From JAUMBM01 sp964441755 (lineage in GTDB: Bacteria > Bacteroidota > Bacteroidia > Chitinophagales > Saprospiraceae), in assembly GCA_964441755.1 (NCBI GenBank), contig CAYTVG010000002.1:248001-312000 (forward strand): DNA of 64,000 nt. The letters run 5' to 3'. Below, piece after piece: positions 1 to 9,051 of the stretch (the stretch's first letter is position 1; every line of letters begins with the position of its first letter). The translations under genes were made by a program, and so were the position numbers. The notes beneath the pieces are model-generated. The model was not told the origin of the DNA, made no database searches, and was given only the letters and a program-made list of their open reading frames with translations.

Positions 1-2
1 TG

Positions 3-1895
3 CAGGCTGCGTTGGACGGTCGAAACGAAATTGGCTTTACCGCCCTGGCCATCACGCTGGTGGATGTCGTTGTATTCTTGCCTATTGCGCTCTCAGGGGG
101 TATCGTCGGTATGATTATGCGACAGTTTGCACTGGTAGTCGTATTCTCTACCCTGATGTCGCTGGTAGTTTCCTTTACGCTGACGCCCATGCTGGCTTCG
201 CGTTTTTCCAAATTGGCTCACCTCAGCAATGCCACACTCATGGGCAGCATACTGCTGCGATTTGAACGCGGGCTCGATGCGTTGTCCGATGCTTATGTCG
301 GACTGCTCAAGTGGTCATTGCGGCGCTGGTATGCAGTGCTGATCATTGCCTTTGCGCTGTTTTTCTGGTCCTTCTCGCTGGTGAGCAACGGCTACATCGG
401 CACGGCCTTTATATCCAACAGTGACCGCGGGGAGTTTATTGTAAAAGTAGAGCTGCCCAAGGAGGCTACGCTGGAGGCTACCAATCAGGTAGTACATAAA
501 GTGGAACAATACTTATTTGCCAAACCGGATGTTAAGGGTGTTTTCTCTACCATTGGCCGGACAACGGATGCTGTGGGAGCATCCAATCTGAATAATCTGG
601 CTGAGATTCAGGTGAAACTCGTAGAGGGTGACAAGCGGGAACTGAGTTCGGATTTTTACGCCCGCAACGTCAAAAATGAACTTGAGATGCTGCTGCCGGG
701 TGTAAAAGTATCATCAGGCCTGGTTTCTTTCTTTGGAGGAGCGGATCAGGAGCCGGTTCAGGTGATTGTAAGTGCCACTGATGTATCGCTGGCCCGCGAC
801 TATGCCAACCAGCTGCTTGGCTGGTTGCGGCAAACGCCGGGTGCAGTAGAAGCCAAGCTCAGCTACGAGGAGGGCAATCCGGAGATACGGGTCAATATTC
901 ATCGCGAACGTATGGCGGAGCTGGGGCTCAACATGCAACAGGTAGGTGCAACGATGCAGGCAGCCTTTAGTGGCAATACCGACGCCAAATTCCGCGATGG
1001 CAACAATGAGTACGATATTAACATCCGCTTTGACGAGTTTGACCGCCGCAACATAGAAGATGTGTCGGGCATCACTTTCAGCAATGCTTTTGGTCGAACG
1101 ATCAAGCTCAGCCAGTTTGCTGAAATCTCTCAAACGACGGGTCCCAGTTTGTTGGAGCGCAAAGATCGCGTACCCGCTGTTGTCGTTTCTTCCAAGGTGT
1201 TGGGAAGGCAGTCCGGGGACATAGGCGCTGAGATCCAGGCCAAGATAAAGGAGAATCCGCCACCTGCTGGTGTAAATATAGCGTATGACGGCGACCTGAA
1301 AGCACAGGAAGAGAGTTTTGGCAGCCTTGGACTGGCGCTGATCGCTGCTTTACTGTCTGTTTATTTCATTATGGTGGCATTGTACGACTCATGGGTGAGT
1401 CCGTTTGTTGTCCTCTTCTCTATCCCGATGGCCATGATCGGGGCATTTTTGGCGATGGCGCTGGCCATGAGTACGTTAGATATATTTTCCATCATGGGTA
1501 TTATTATGCTGGTGGGCCTGGTGGCCAAAAATGCCATCCTTTTGGTCGATTTTGCTACCCAACGCAAGCAGGAAGGCTACGGGCTGGCACGCTCTATCCT
1601 CGAGTCTGGCCGCCTGCGTCTTCGGCCAATTCTGATGACGACTATTGCGATGGTTGTCGGCATGTTGCCTATTGCCCTTGCCAAAGGGGCGGGTGCAGAG
1701 TGGAAAAATGGCCTCGCCTGGGCGCTTATTGGTGGTCTGAGCAGCTCTATGCTGCTGACGCTGCTGGTAGTGCCTATCGTCTACATGCTTATGGAAAATC
1801 TGCGTATGTGGGTGACCGGCCAGCGAAACCGCCGCCGCGATCGCAAAGAGATAAAAAAGCAGCACCGGCTGAGCGGCTCAGGCGCTATGTCCTAG
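3..1895 (+). CDS. RND-family efflux transporter inner-membrane permease, C-terminal part
   Basis: Proton-driven drug or metal efflux pump subunit of the AcrB/MexB/CusA superfamily. The reading frame is open to the left edge of the window, so the N-terminal half lies outside. The visible part starts in the conserved transmembrane region (EIGFTALAITLVDVVVFLPIAL), continues through a large periplasmic porter/docking domain (about residues 130-430 of the visible part) and ends with the second membrane bundle (SVYFIMVALYDSW, then GIIMLVGLVAKNAILLVDF), followed by a basic cytoplasmic tail. LVAKNAILLVDF is a typical RND TM11 signature. The substrate cannot be read from this fragment. The gene ends opposite a convergent helicase gene, with two hairpins between them. 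Family assignment is very secure. Confidence 0.93.
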   Translation, partial: QAALDGRNEIGFTALAITLVDVVVFLPIALSGGIVGMIMRQFALVVVFSTLMSLVVSFTLTPMLASRFSKLAHLSNATLMGSILLRFERGLDALSDAYVGLLKWSLRRWYAVLIIAFALFFWSFSLVSNGYIGTAFISNSDRGEFIVKVELPKEATLEATNQVVHKVEQYLFAKPDVKGVFSTIGRTTDAVGASNLNNLAEIQVKLVEGDKRELSSDFYARNVKNELEMLLPGVKVSSGLVSFFGGADQEPVQVIVSATDVSLARDYANQLLGWLRQTPGAVEAKLSYEEGNPEIRVNIHRERMAELGLNMQQVGATMQAAFSGNTDAKFRDGNNEYDINIRFDEFDRRNIEDVSGITFSNAFGRTIKLSQFAEISQTTGPSLLERKDRVPAVVVSSKVLGRQSGDIGAEIQAKIKENPPPAGVNIAYDGDLKAQEESFGSLGLALIAALLSVYFIMVALYDSWVSPFVVLFSIPMAMIGAFLAMALAMSTLDIFSIMGIIMLVGLVAKNAILLVDFATQRKQEGYGLARSILESGRLRLRPILMTTIAMVVGMLPIALAKGAGAEWKNGLAWALIGGLSSSMLLTLLVVPIVYMLMENLRMWVTGQRNRRRDRKEIKKQHRLSGSGAMS

Positions 1896-1905
1896 CGCAT
1901 ACGCC

Positions 1906-1933
1906 GGGTTTTTTGCCAGCGGCAAAAAATCCC
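1906..1933. repeat. Intergenic hairpin with GCC-AGC-GGC core
   Basis: A run of T plus GCC (1909-1917), a 3-nt AGC loop and GGC plus a run of A (1921-1929) form a 9-bp stem flanked by G/C triplets with one bulge. It lies 10 bases after the RND stop codon. The same GCC-AGC-GGC core flanked by T/A runs recurs at 12480-12520, so it may belong to a dispersed hairpin family and may also help terminate transcription. Confidence 0.5.
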
Positions 1934-1965
1934 CAAACGCTCTAAGCTTGTATTTTTTTACGATA

Positions 1966-2010
1966 AAAAAAGTTGCGGCCCTGGGCATCTGCCCGGGCCG
2001 CAACTTTTTT
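1966..2010. terminator. Bidirectional rho-independent terminator between convergent genes
   Basis: A 15-bp perfect stem (1966-1980 with 1996-2010) is flanked by an A run on the left and a T run on the right. The loop itself contains a 5-bp inner stem (GGGCA/TGCCC). It sits exactly between the end of the RND gene and the stop of the minus-strand helicase, so it can act in both directions. Confidence 0.85.
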
Positions 2011-3333
2011 CTACCTAAACAGACGCTGGTAGTAATCGACCACCTGCTCATCTACCAAAATATCCCGCTGGCGTAAAGGCTGTCGAAGCACTACGCCTTC
2101 CAACGATCTGCAGCGGCTCAGCGCCACATACGTCTGGCCGTGTTCAAAAGCTCCGCTGCCCAGGTCGACCATTACCCGGTCAAAGGTCTTGCCCTGTGCT
2201 TTGTGAATGGTGACAGCCCATGCAAGGCGCAGCGGGAATTGCCGGAAGCTGCCGATGACTTCCGCGCTGAGCTGATCCGGCTGGTTTTTATCAAAAACGT
2301 AGCGGATGATCTCCCATACAACACGCGTAACTTCCACCATTTTACCCTGCTTTTCATCCTCGTCTTCCAGCTGTACCCTGATGACATCATCCGTCAGCGC
2401 AACGACTTTTCCAAGACTGCCATTGACGAACTGCCGCCCCGGGTCGTTTCTGAGCAACATGACCCTTGCATCCTGCTTTAGCGACAGTGCAGCTTCGGCA
2501 GGGTACTGGCTGGCAGGAAAATCACCCTGAATACTGGCCACATAAGTCCGTGCAGGCTGCTCAATGGCTGCTAGTTCGCGCCGATTGATGGTATCCACGG
2601 TAATGTTGCGGGCCGACAGCGTTATGTAGTGTTTTTCCGATTGAAAAGCAGGAAGGTGTCGGCTGTTGAGCATTTCGAGCTCGTCCGAATCTGCCTGGTT
2701 GAGGCGTATAGCGTCCAGCAATCGCAGGAACATCCTATTCTCCTGCCGGTAGACTTTTTGCAGTTCGATGGCTTGAAAATCAAAATGCTGCATGACTTTT
2801 GCCGCAAAAAAGTAGGGGGAGGCATAGGTGTGGCTGAAGTATTGGCGCTCGGCTGCCGAAGACACCACCGGGGGCAACTGGAACAGGTCGCCAAAAAAGA
2901 CCAGTTGCAGTCCTCCAAAAGGACGGGTGTTGCCCAGGTTGAGCTGTAGGGAATAATTGATATGGTCAAGTAGATCTGCCCTGACCATACTGATTTCGTC
3001 AATAATGAGGGTGTCAAGTTGTGCAAAAAGCTGCTGAAAGCGCTTTTTCTTTTTGAGCTCCTGCGAATTAAACAAATGCGGCGGAAAGCCAAAAAAAGAA
3101 TGAATGGTCTGTCCGCCAATATTGAGAGCTGCTACGCCCGTAGGAGCAAGCACGGCCACACGTCGGTCGGTGGTTCTTCTGAATAGCTGCAGCAGCGTTG
3201 ACTTGCCAGTACCCGCTTTGCCGGTGATGAAAAGATTTTGGCCTGTCTCAAGTTCGTCTAGTATGTGCGAAAATTCGGCTGAAAGGTTGAAAACAGGAAG
3301 ATCCGGGGCAGCAGATTTTTCTTCGGTTATCAC
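2011..3333 (-). CDS. PIF1/RecD-like superfamily 1 DNA helicase
   Basis: ATP-dependent 5'-3' DNA helicase of the PIF1-like group, 440 residues, cytoplasmic. Walker A is GKAGTGKST (about residues 38-46) and Walker B/motif II is DEISMV (about 111-116). Later SF1 motifs include FFGDLFQLPPV, VYRQ, the UvrD-C-like VTIHKAQGKTFD and YVALSRCRS near the C-terminus. PIF1-like proteins act on G-quadruplexes, R-loops and replication intermediates; which of these applies here cannot be read from sequence. The gene starts 32 bases after the DeoR-type regulator on the same strand, so the two may be co-transcribed, though no functional link is obvious. Confidence 0.88.
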   Translation of the reverse strand: MITEEKSAAPDLPVFNLSAEFSHILDELETGQNLFITGKAGTGKSTLLQLFRRTTDRRVAVLAPTGVAALNIGGQTIHSFFGFPPHLFNSQELKKKKRFQQLFAQLDTLIIDEISMVRADLLDHINYSLQLNLGNTRPFGGLQLVFFGDLFQLPPVVSSAAERQYFSHTYASPYFFAAKVMQHFDFQAIELQKVYRQENRMFLRLLDAIRLNQADSDELEMLNSRHLPAFQSEKHYITLSARNITVDTINRRELAAIEQPARTYVASIQGDFPASQYPAEAALSLKQDARVMLLRNDPGRQFVNGSLGKVVALTDDVIRVQLEDEDEKQGKMVEVTRVVWEIIRYVFDKNQPDQLSAEVIGSFRQFPLRLAWAVTIHKAQGKTFDRVMVDLGSGAFEHGQTYVALSRCRSLEGVVLRQPLRQRDILVDEQVVDYYQRLFR

Positions 3334-3365
3334 AGCATATGATTGTAGCAGGTAAACAGACAGGA

Positions 3366-4115
3366 TCAGAGAATCTTGAGACCGGCAGCGGCATAGGCCT
3401 GCAGTGCGGTATGCTCAGGCTCGAGCTCGGTGATGAGTATATCCGCTTCATCAAGATCGCATATCTTGATCTTTTGCACGGTTCCCAGCTTCTCAGAAAT
3501 GGAAAGCAGAACCGTCTTAGCCGCCGATTTGATCATCGCCTTTTTAATAGTCACTACCTCCCATTCGGTATCAGTTAGTCCATGCGTAGGATCGAGCGCA
3601 TTGGTCCCCAGCAGACACAGATCGGGCTTTATCTGGTTGAGCTGGGCAACCACATCGCCACCCACGCTTATTTTGGCCGTCTTCGACAGTTGCCCACCCA
3701 GAAAGATAGTTTCGGCATTGGGGTGCTCCAGCAGTTGCATGGCCGTCGACAAGCTAATGGTCAAAAAGATGACGCGCAAATCGGGCGGAAGGATGCGGGC
3801 GATCTCGAGGTTGGTACTGCCGCCGCTGATGAGCACCAGCATATCATCCCGCAAAAGACTAATGGCCTTGCGGGCGATAATAGTCTTCTCCTGATAGGCA
3901 TAGATTTCGTTCTCCTGGTAAGAGTATACATGGTAAGACTTGGACAGCGCGCCACCGCGAACCTTGACTATCTTTCCGGCATCTGCAAGTTCCTGCAAAT
4001 CTCTGCGTACTGTATCTTCAGAAACACTCAGCACATTGCTCAGATCAGAGAGAACAACCCGATTGTGTATATTAACCTCTCGCAGTATTAACGCCTGACG
4101 TTCTTTTTTCAGCAT
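3366..4115 (-). CDS. DeoR/GlpR-family transcriptional regulator
   Basis: Sugar-phosphate-responsive repressor, 249 residues. The N-terminal winged helix reads MLKKERQALIL followed by VSEDTVRRDLQELADAGKIVKVRGGAL, the classical DeoR HTH signature. The C-terminal DeoRC sensor domain (about residues 70-245) contains LISGGSTNLEIARIL, VIFLTISLSTAM and FLGGQL, as in GlpR/AgaR/FruR-like effector domains. I place the start at the ATG at 4115 because family members begin with MLKxERxxxIL; a longer reading from a TTG at 4205 adds 30 residues and would overlap the probable promoter. It is divergent from SusC, so control of the SusCD/GH65 locus is a reasonable inference, but the ligand is unknown. Confidence 0.88.
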   Translation of the reverse strand: MLKKERQALILREVNIHNRVVLSDLSNVLSVSEDTVRRDLQELADAGKIVKVRGGALSKSYHVYSYQENEIYAYQEKTIIARKAISLLRDDMLVLISGGSTNLEIARILPPDLRVIFLTISLSTAMQLLEHPNAETIFLGGQLSKTAKISVGGDVVAQLNQIKPDLCLLGTNALDPTHGLTDTEWEVVTIKKAMIKSAAKTVLLSISEKLGTVQKIKICDLDEADILITELEPEHTALQAYAAAGLKIL

Positions 4116-4202
4116 GTGAATGAATTTTTTGCAAGTATCTGCAAGTAATGACTGTTTTTCTGCTGTTTTTTTGGTGTTATCATTGATTTTTGCGGAAAAT
4201 TG

Positions 4203-4210
4203 CAAATTTA
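4203..4210 (-). promoter_or_regulatory. Possible -7 box (TAAATTTG) for the DeoR-type gene
   Basis: On the minus strand this is TAAATTTG, matching the Bacteroidota -7 consensus TAnnTTTG, about 88 bases before the chosen ATG. No clear TTG lies near -33. It is the only good match in the 262-bp divergent gap between the regulator and susC. Confidence 0.35.
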
Positions 4211-4377
4211 TTTTCGGATTTTTGCGCTTTATTGGTTTTTATTCTTATCTATGTGTCGGAAAGCTAGTTAATTTTTGCTGAAAAAGCGGTGAGATTTATG
4301 AGGAGGTTGAAAAAATGGGAACCTTGATCAATATTGTATATCAGAATCAAATTATTTGACACATTAAAAAGGAGCGA

Positions 4378-7300
4378 ATGGCTACATTTTACACTTTGCG
4401 CAACAGATTGCTGTGGATGGCAGCACTGTTGTTCTGCACTGCGGTTGCCTACTCTCAGAATTATAATTTCAGCATACAAGGTATGCTGAAAGATAATCAG
4501 GGAGAGCCGCTGATCGGCGCTACAGTACAAGTCTCCGCCGTAGGAGCAGGTACAGTAACAGATATTGATGGCAAGTACAGCTTATCCGGAGCTGCTAAGC
4601 CTGGCAACTACGTGGTCACCTTCAGCTACGTAGGCTACTCATCCCGTACGGAGACCATCAACTTGTCGAGCAACAACCAGCAGTTTACGCTGGATGTTAC
4701 GCTGGGCTCGGATGTGCTCAATATGGATGAAGTAGTGGTGATAGGTTCTTCGGTGACTGCCAGCCGGCGACAACTGGGCAACTCTGTCAACTCTCTGAAG
4801 GCAGAAAATCTGGTGATTGCCAATCCCCAAGGGCTTAACAGTGCCCTGCAGGGAAAGCTTCCGGGTGCACAGGTCACGCAGAACTCGGGTGACCCTGCGG
4901 GCGGTTTCTCCGTCCGGCTTCGTGGTGCCAGTACCATCAACGGTTCTTCAGAGCCGCTCTACATTATCGACGGTGTTGTTATCAGTAATAGCACGGCCAA
5001 TGTGACTAACACCAATGTTAGTGCCGGATCTGCCCAGCCGGGAACCAACCGTCTGGCCGATATCAATCCCAACGACATTGAGCGTATTGAGGTAATCAAT
5101 GGTGCTGCTGCCGCTGCTATCTATGGTTCGAGGGCTTCCAATGGTGTTATCCTGATCACCACTAAGCGCGGTAAGAGTGGCAAGCCTCAGTTTACCTACA
5201 GCAGCAGCGCAAATGTCAACCAGCTTCGTGAGCGCGTATATGTCAACTTGCGCCCTGAACAGTTTGGCAGCGCTACCCAGCGACTGTGGCCTATTGCAGG
5301 TACTAACCCTACAACGGGCGCATTGACAGTGGGCGCCAATCTTTCATCAGAGAAAGTTCCTGTCACGCGTTATGACTACCAGGATCAAATTTTCCGTACG
5401 GGCATGGGCACAGATCAGCATTTATCTGTCTCCGGCGGTAGTGAAAACAGCAACTATTATGGTGCTGTTTCTTATCTCAAGAACGAGGGGATTATACAGA
5501 ATGCTGATTTTCAGCGCTATGGTGCCCGCCTCCGTTACAATCAGACGGTCAACAGTTGGGCTTCCTATTCTTTAGGTGTTAATTACAGCAACTCTTTCTC
5601 CAATGAGAAGCCGGATGGTAACGTCTTCTGGAGCCCGATCAATGCTTTCAATATTACCAATAACATTTGGGATATTACGCAGCGTGATGCCCTTGGCAAT
5701 CTGCAGGCGGTAGAGCCTACGCGTATCAACCCACTGAGTGCTATCGAAGATTTCGATATCAATCAGGAGGTTAACCGTGCCATCGCTGATTTTCAGCTCA
5801 AATTGCTTCCTTTCAAAGGCATGACCATTGATTACATCGCGGGTGTCGACGCTTTCGCACAGGTGGGTAATATCTTCATTCCGCCTTACCCATACGCTGG
5901 TGTAAACCCCACTTTTTTCAATGATGGTTATGCGTCCACTGCCAACAACAACTCATTTTTGATGAACCACGACATCAACATGTCGTATCGCACCAAGTTG
6001 AGTGACATGCTTGAGTCAACCACACAGGCAGGCTACAGTACACAGTTTGAAAAGATCCAACAATCACTCACACAGGGCCGTGGGCTCGCACCTTTTGTAC
6101 AAACGGTCAATGGTGCAGGCACCATATTGCCTACTCAGTCGAACATTGCCCGGCTGCGTATATGGGGCTATTATGTGCAGCAGACCTTTGGTGTCAACAA
6201 CCGCCTGTTCCTGACGGTTGCCGGCCGTATCGATGGTGCGAGTTCCTTTAGCCCCGAAAACCGCAACCAGTTTTATCCTAAGGTCAGCGGTAGCTACGTA
6301 CTTTCCAGTGAGTCTTTCTGGAAGGAGAGTGGTATCAGTAAGTACGTCAATACACTGAAACTGCGTGCTTCTTACGGACAGGCGGGTAACCTTACGGGCA
6401 TTGGTGCGTATGATCGCTTCAATACCTACCTGACCAACAGTTTTGTAGGGGTAAATGCCATCAATCAGGCAGCTACGCTGGCCAATCCAAATGTACAGCC
6501 CGAGCGCCAGGCAGAAACAGAGGCAGGTATTGATCTTTCATTGCTGAACGATCGCATTGGTATCAGTGCTACTTATTATGAGCAGGAGATCGAAGACCTG
6601 CTGCTGCGTCGTGTACTGGCGGCCTCTTCTGGCGGAACGGCTATTACGACCAATGTCGGCCAAATGAATAATAAGGGCTTTGAAATGCTGCTGACCGGTA
6701 CACCTGTGCGCAAGGCGAAGTTTAGCTGGGATGTTATGCTCAACTTTAGCCGCAACCGCAACGTAGTTAGCGGGCTGGGGCAGTCAGAACTGCAGATTCC
6801 TACGGTTACCGGTGCGCCTATTTCTGTAGTAGAAGGGGAGCCTTTGGCTGTTTTCTACGGCACTTACTTTGCGCGCAATCCCGACGGCAGTCTGCTGCTT
6901 ACAGCTGCTGGTCTTCCGCAGGTTGAGCGCGGCAACATCGTTACGGGCGAAATTGGCCGCGATGCCAACGGTCAGCCGGTGGGCACAGCTTTGCGTCGCA
7001 AAATTGGCGATCCCAATCCTGACTATATGCTGGGCTTCTCTTCTACCTTCCGTATTGGTAAGCACCTGTCCATCAATTTCCTGATTGAATCTGTGCAGGG
7101 TGTAGATGTATTTGATGCCGACAAGCGCACGCGCCAGGGCGTAGGTCTGGGCAGGTTGTCTGAGCAGGAACTTACGGGTGAGCTTCCGCGTGGCTATATC
7201 AATGCGATCTATCCGATCGAAGAATGGCGTATGGAAGATGGCTCTTTCACCAAGATTCGGGAAGTTGCTATCAGCTACTCTATTCCTGAGATTGCCGGTG

Positions 7301-7479
7301 GTGCGCTGCGCAATACTACCATCACGCTGGGTGGTCGCAACTTGTACTCTTTCGACAATTTCTTCAGCTACGACCCTGAGACCAACGCTGGTGGCCAGAG
7401 CAATGTCATGCGTGGTGTCAACTTTGGCAATGTACCCATTCCGCGTGTATATACACTGGGTCTGCGTACCAATTTCTAA
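4378..7479 (+). CDS. SusC/RagA-family TonB-linked outer membrane transporter
   Basis: TonB-dependent outer-membrane importer for oligosaccharides or similar ligands, 1,033 residues. A signal peptide is visible (residues about 1-27, ending AYSQN). It is followed by a carboxypeptidase-regulatory-like domain (GMLKDNQGEPLIGATVQV, about 35-110), a TonB plug (LQGKLPGAQV, LRGASTINGSSEPLYIIDG and AAAAIYGSRASNGVILITTKRG, about 135-265), and the beta-barrel ending in a C-terminal Phe (LGLRTNF). An AAGGAG ribosome-binding sequence at 4369-4374 precedes the ATG, which is unusually strong for this phylum. It is followed 20 bases later by the SusD-type lipoprotein. Family is certain; substrate is not. Confidence 0.95.
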   Translation: MATFYTLRNRLLWMAALLFCTAVAYSQNYNFSIQGMLKDNQGEPLIGATVQVSAVGAGTVTDIDGKYSLSGAAKPGNYVVTFSYVGYSSRTETINLSSNNQQFTLDVTLGSDVLNMDEVVVIGSSVTASRRQLGNSVNSLKAENLVIANPQGLNSALQGKLPGAQVTQNSGDPAGGFSVRLRGASTINGSSEPLYIIDGVVISNSTANVTNTNVSAGSAQPGTNRLADINPNDIERIEVINGAAAAAIYGSRASNGVILITTKRGKSGKPQFTYSSSANVNQLRERVYVNLRPEQFGSATQRLWPIAGTNPTTGALTVGANLSSEKVPVTRYDYQDQIFRTGMGTDQHLSVSGGSENSNYYGAVSYLKNEGIIQNADFQRYGARLRYNQTVNSWASYSLGVNYSNSFSNEKPDGNVFWSPINAFNITNNIWDITQRDALGNLQAVEPTRINPLSAIEDFDINQEVNRAIADFQLKLLPFKGMTIDYIAGVDAFAQVGNIFIPPYPYAGVNPTFFNDGYASTANNNSFLMNHDINMSYRTKLSDMLESTTQAGYSTQFEKIQQSLTQGRGLAPFVQTVNGAGTILPTQSNIARLRIWGYYVQQTFGVNNRLFLTVAGRIDGASSFSPENRNQFYPKVSGSYVLSSESFWKESGISKYVNTLKLRASYGQAGNLTGIGAYDRFNTYLTNSFVGVNAINQAATLANPNVQPERQAETEAGIDLSLLNDRIGISATYYEQEIEDLLLRRVLAASSGGTAITTNVGQMNNKGFEMLLTGTPVRKAKFSWDVMLNFSRNRNVVSGLGQSELQIPTVTGAPISVVEGEPLAVFYGTYFARNPDGSLLLTAAGLPQVERGNIVTGEIGRDANGQPVGTALRRKIGDPNPDYMLGFSSTFRIGKHLSINFLIESVQGVDVFDADKRTRQGVGLGRLSEQELTGELPRGYINAIYPIEEWRMEDGSFTKIREVAISYSIPEIAGGALRNTTITLGGRNLYSFDNFFSYDPETNAGGQSNVMRGVNFGNVPIPRVYTLGLRTNF

Positions 7480-7499
7480 CGTCTAAATAGCAGATTACA

Positions 7500-8813
7500 A
7501 TGAAATATTCATTCATAAGAATTGCAATGGGTCTGGCTGTCATTGCCACACTAAGCCTGACCGCCTGCGAAAAAGATTTCTCCAACCCGGGGGCTGCCAC
7601 GGAAGATCAGGTGCTGGCGAGTGCCGATGGCTTGACAGCGCTGGCTGTGGGGCTGCAGCGTCGCTGGAGCGTCGGGCGCCAAAGTCCGGTATACAACTAT
7701 GTGACAGGCTCGGGCTTTTCTACCTTTGAGCTGCGCCTGATCAATCCGGGCAACACGGATGAAGCAGAGCTTTCTCAGGGGAAAGCTAATATCACGGGTA
7801 ACAATGCAGTGGTGCGCAACCTGTGGGAGCAGAGCCTGCTGACGCGCGCTGAGGCGGAAAAAATCCTGAACAACCTCAATGTCATTCCCGATGCAAGTGT
7901 TCGTGCGGGTTTGCAGGCGTATGCTTCTATATTTCACGCCTTAGCCAACGGAACGCTCGCTCAGTTTTTTGAGCAAGTTCCTCTGGAGACAAAGGTCGCT
8001 GCTGAGTTTACAAGCGCACAGGCGGCACTTGAAGCGGCTGTAAGTATTTTGGAAAAAGCTAAAGCAGATCTTAATGGAGTTACGGTACCGGCTTCTTTCC
8101 TCAACAAGACACCCAAGAGTGTAGACCTTGTCAATACGGTAAACGCGTTACTCGCCCGCTACTACAACATGCTGGGACAGCACGACAAGGCTATCAGCGC
8201 TGCCAATGCAGTAGATCTGACAGTTAAGTCGACCTTCAAATACGATAATGTCAATCCTAATCCGATTGCCTTTATTTCTATCAGCACCAACAACGTTTAT
8301 CAGCCACTGAATCTGACATTGGGCCTACCTGCTGCGCTGCACCCAAGTGCTGCTGACGCACGACTGCCTTTCTATTTTCAGTCTACTAACCCAATGAATG
8401 GCGATTTTCGCGCTGCTGGCTTCTTCGCTACCAACAGCACATCCATTCCGGTTTATCTGCCGGGAGAGATGTTGCTGATTAAGGCAGAGGCACTGGCTCG
8501 TCAGAATAAGCTCAGCGAGGCTGTTACAGAACTAAATAAGGTGCTGACAAAGACGGCTGCTGCTGATGCTTTTGGTGTGGGAGCAGCACTGCCTGCTTAC
8601 GGTGGAGAACAGACGCAGGAGGCTATCCTGACGGAGATCTACCGCAACCGCTGTATTGAGTTGTTTATGTCCGGACTCAAACTGGCAGACAGCAGACGCT
8701 TCAACAGAGCTGCGCCAAATGCTGCCGGTGAGGAGCGCAACAGAAATTGGTATCCTTATCCCAATTCTGAGCGCGTAAACAACCCGAATACGCCCAACGA
8801 TCCACCAATATGA
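7500..8813 (+). CDS. SusD/RagB-family nutrient-binding outer membrane lipoprotein
   Basis: Surface lipoprotein that caps the SusC barrel and binds the ligand, 437 residues. The signal sequence ends in the lipobox LTAC (Cys at about residue 23). The TPR-like SusD helices follow, and the C-terminal region shows LPGEMLLIKAEALARQNKLSEAVTELNKVL, then ILTEIYRNRCIELFMSGLKLADSRRF, a typical RagB/SusD signature. At 437 residues it is shorter than many SusD proteins (about 500-600). It is translated 20 bases downstream of susC and followed by a strong terminator, so susCD form their own unit separate from the GH65 gene. Confidence 0.93.
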   Translation: MKYSFIRIAMGLAVIATLSLTACEKDFSNPGAATEDQVLASADGLTALAVGLQRRWSVGRQSPVYNYVTGSGFSTFELRLINPGNTDEAELSQGKANITGNNAVVRNLWEQSLLTRAEAEKILNNLNVIPDASVRAGLQAYASIFHALANGTLAQFFEQVPLETKVAAEFTSAQAALEAAVSILEKAKADLNGVTVPASFLNKTPKSVDLVNTVNALLARYYNMLGQHDKAISAANAVDLTVKSTFKYDNVNPNPIAFISISTNNVYQPLNLTLGLPAALHPSAADARLPFYFQSTNPMNGDFRAAGFFATNSTSIPVYLPGEMLLIKAEALARQNKLSEAVTELNKVLTKTAAADAFGVGAALPAYGGEQTQEAILTEIYRNRCIELFMSGLKLADSRRFNRAAPNAAGEERNRNWYPYPNSERVNNPNTPNDPPI

Positions 8814-8891
8814 TCATAGCAGAGCCAAGGGCTCTGCAGGAAGATATACATAGCTGCTACGGCATCTAGGTATTTGTTATGAGCGCATTTC

Positions 8892-8927
8892 GGCCTTCTC
8901 TCCCTCCTTGGGAGAGGAGGCCTTTTT
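8892..8927 (+). terminator. Rho-independent terminator after susD
   Basis: A 13-bp stem with one G-T pair (8892-8904 with 8910-8922), a 5-nt loop and a run of five T at 8923-8927. It lies about 80 bases after the SusD stop codon. Confidence 0.85.
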
Positions 8928-8993
8928 GTTTGTTCGTCGTCGATAATTCTGTAATGCGCTGGTGGTTGAGACGTCATGCATCATAAAATAGTG

Positions 8994-9001
8994 TAAATTT
9001 G
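8994..9001 (+). promoter_or_regulatory. Possible -7 box (TAAATTTG) for the GH65 gene
   Basis: TAAATTTG matches TAnnTTTG and lies 50 bases before the GH65 start codon. A TTG at 8966-8968 is slightly too far upstream (25 bases) for an ideal -33 element. Being downstream of the susD terminator, an independent promoter is expected here. Confidence 0.4.
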
Positions 9002-9051
9002 TCCCTGTTAAGAACATTCTTTGTCCACAGAGAATCGCAAATTATTTAAGT

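Noticed and set aside
1391..1945. 184-codon frame overlapping the RND gene
   Set aside because: Out-of-frame shadow of the transmembrane-coding part; rich in Cys, Trp and Pro without any pattern.
4116..4205. 30-residue N-terminal extension of the DeoR-type protein
   Set aside because: It starts at TTG inside a likely -7 box and precedes the canonical MLKxERQ family start.
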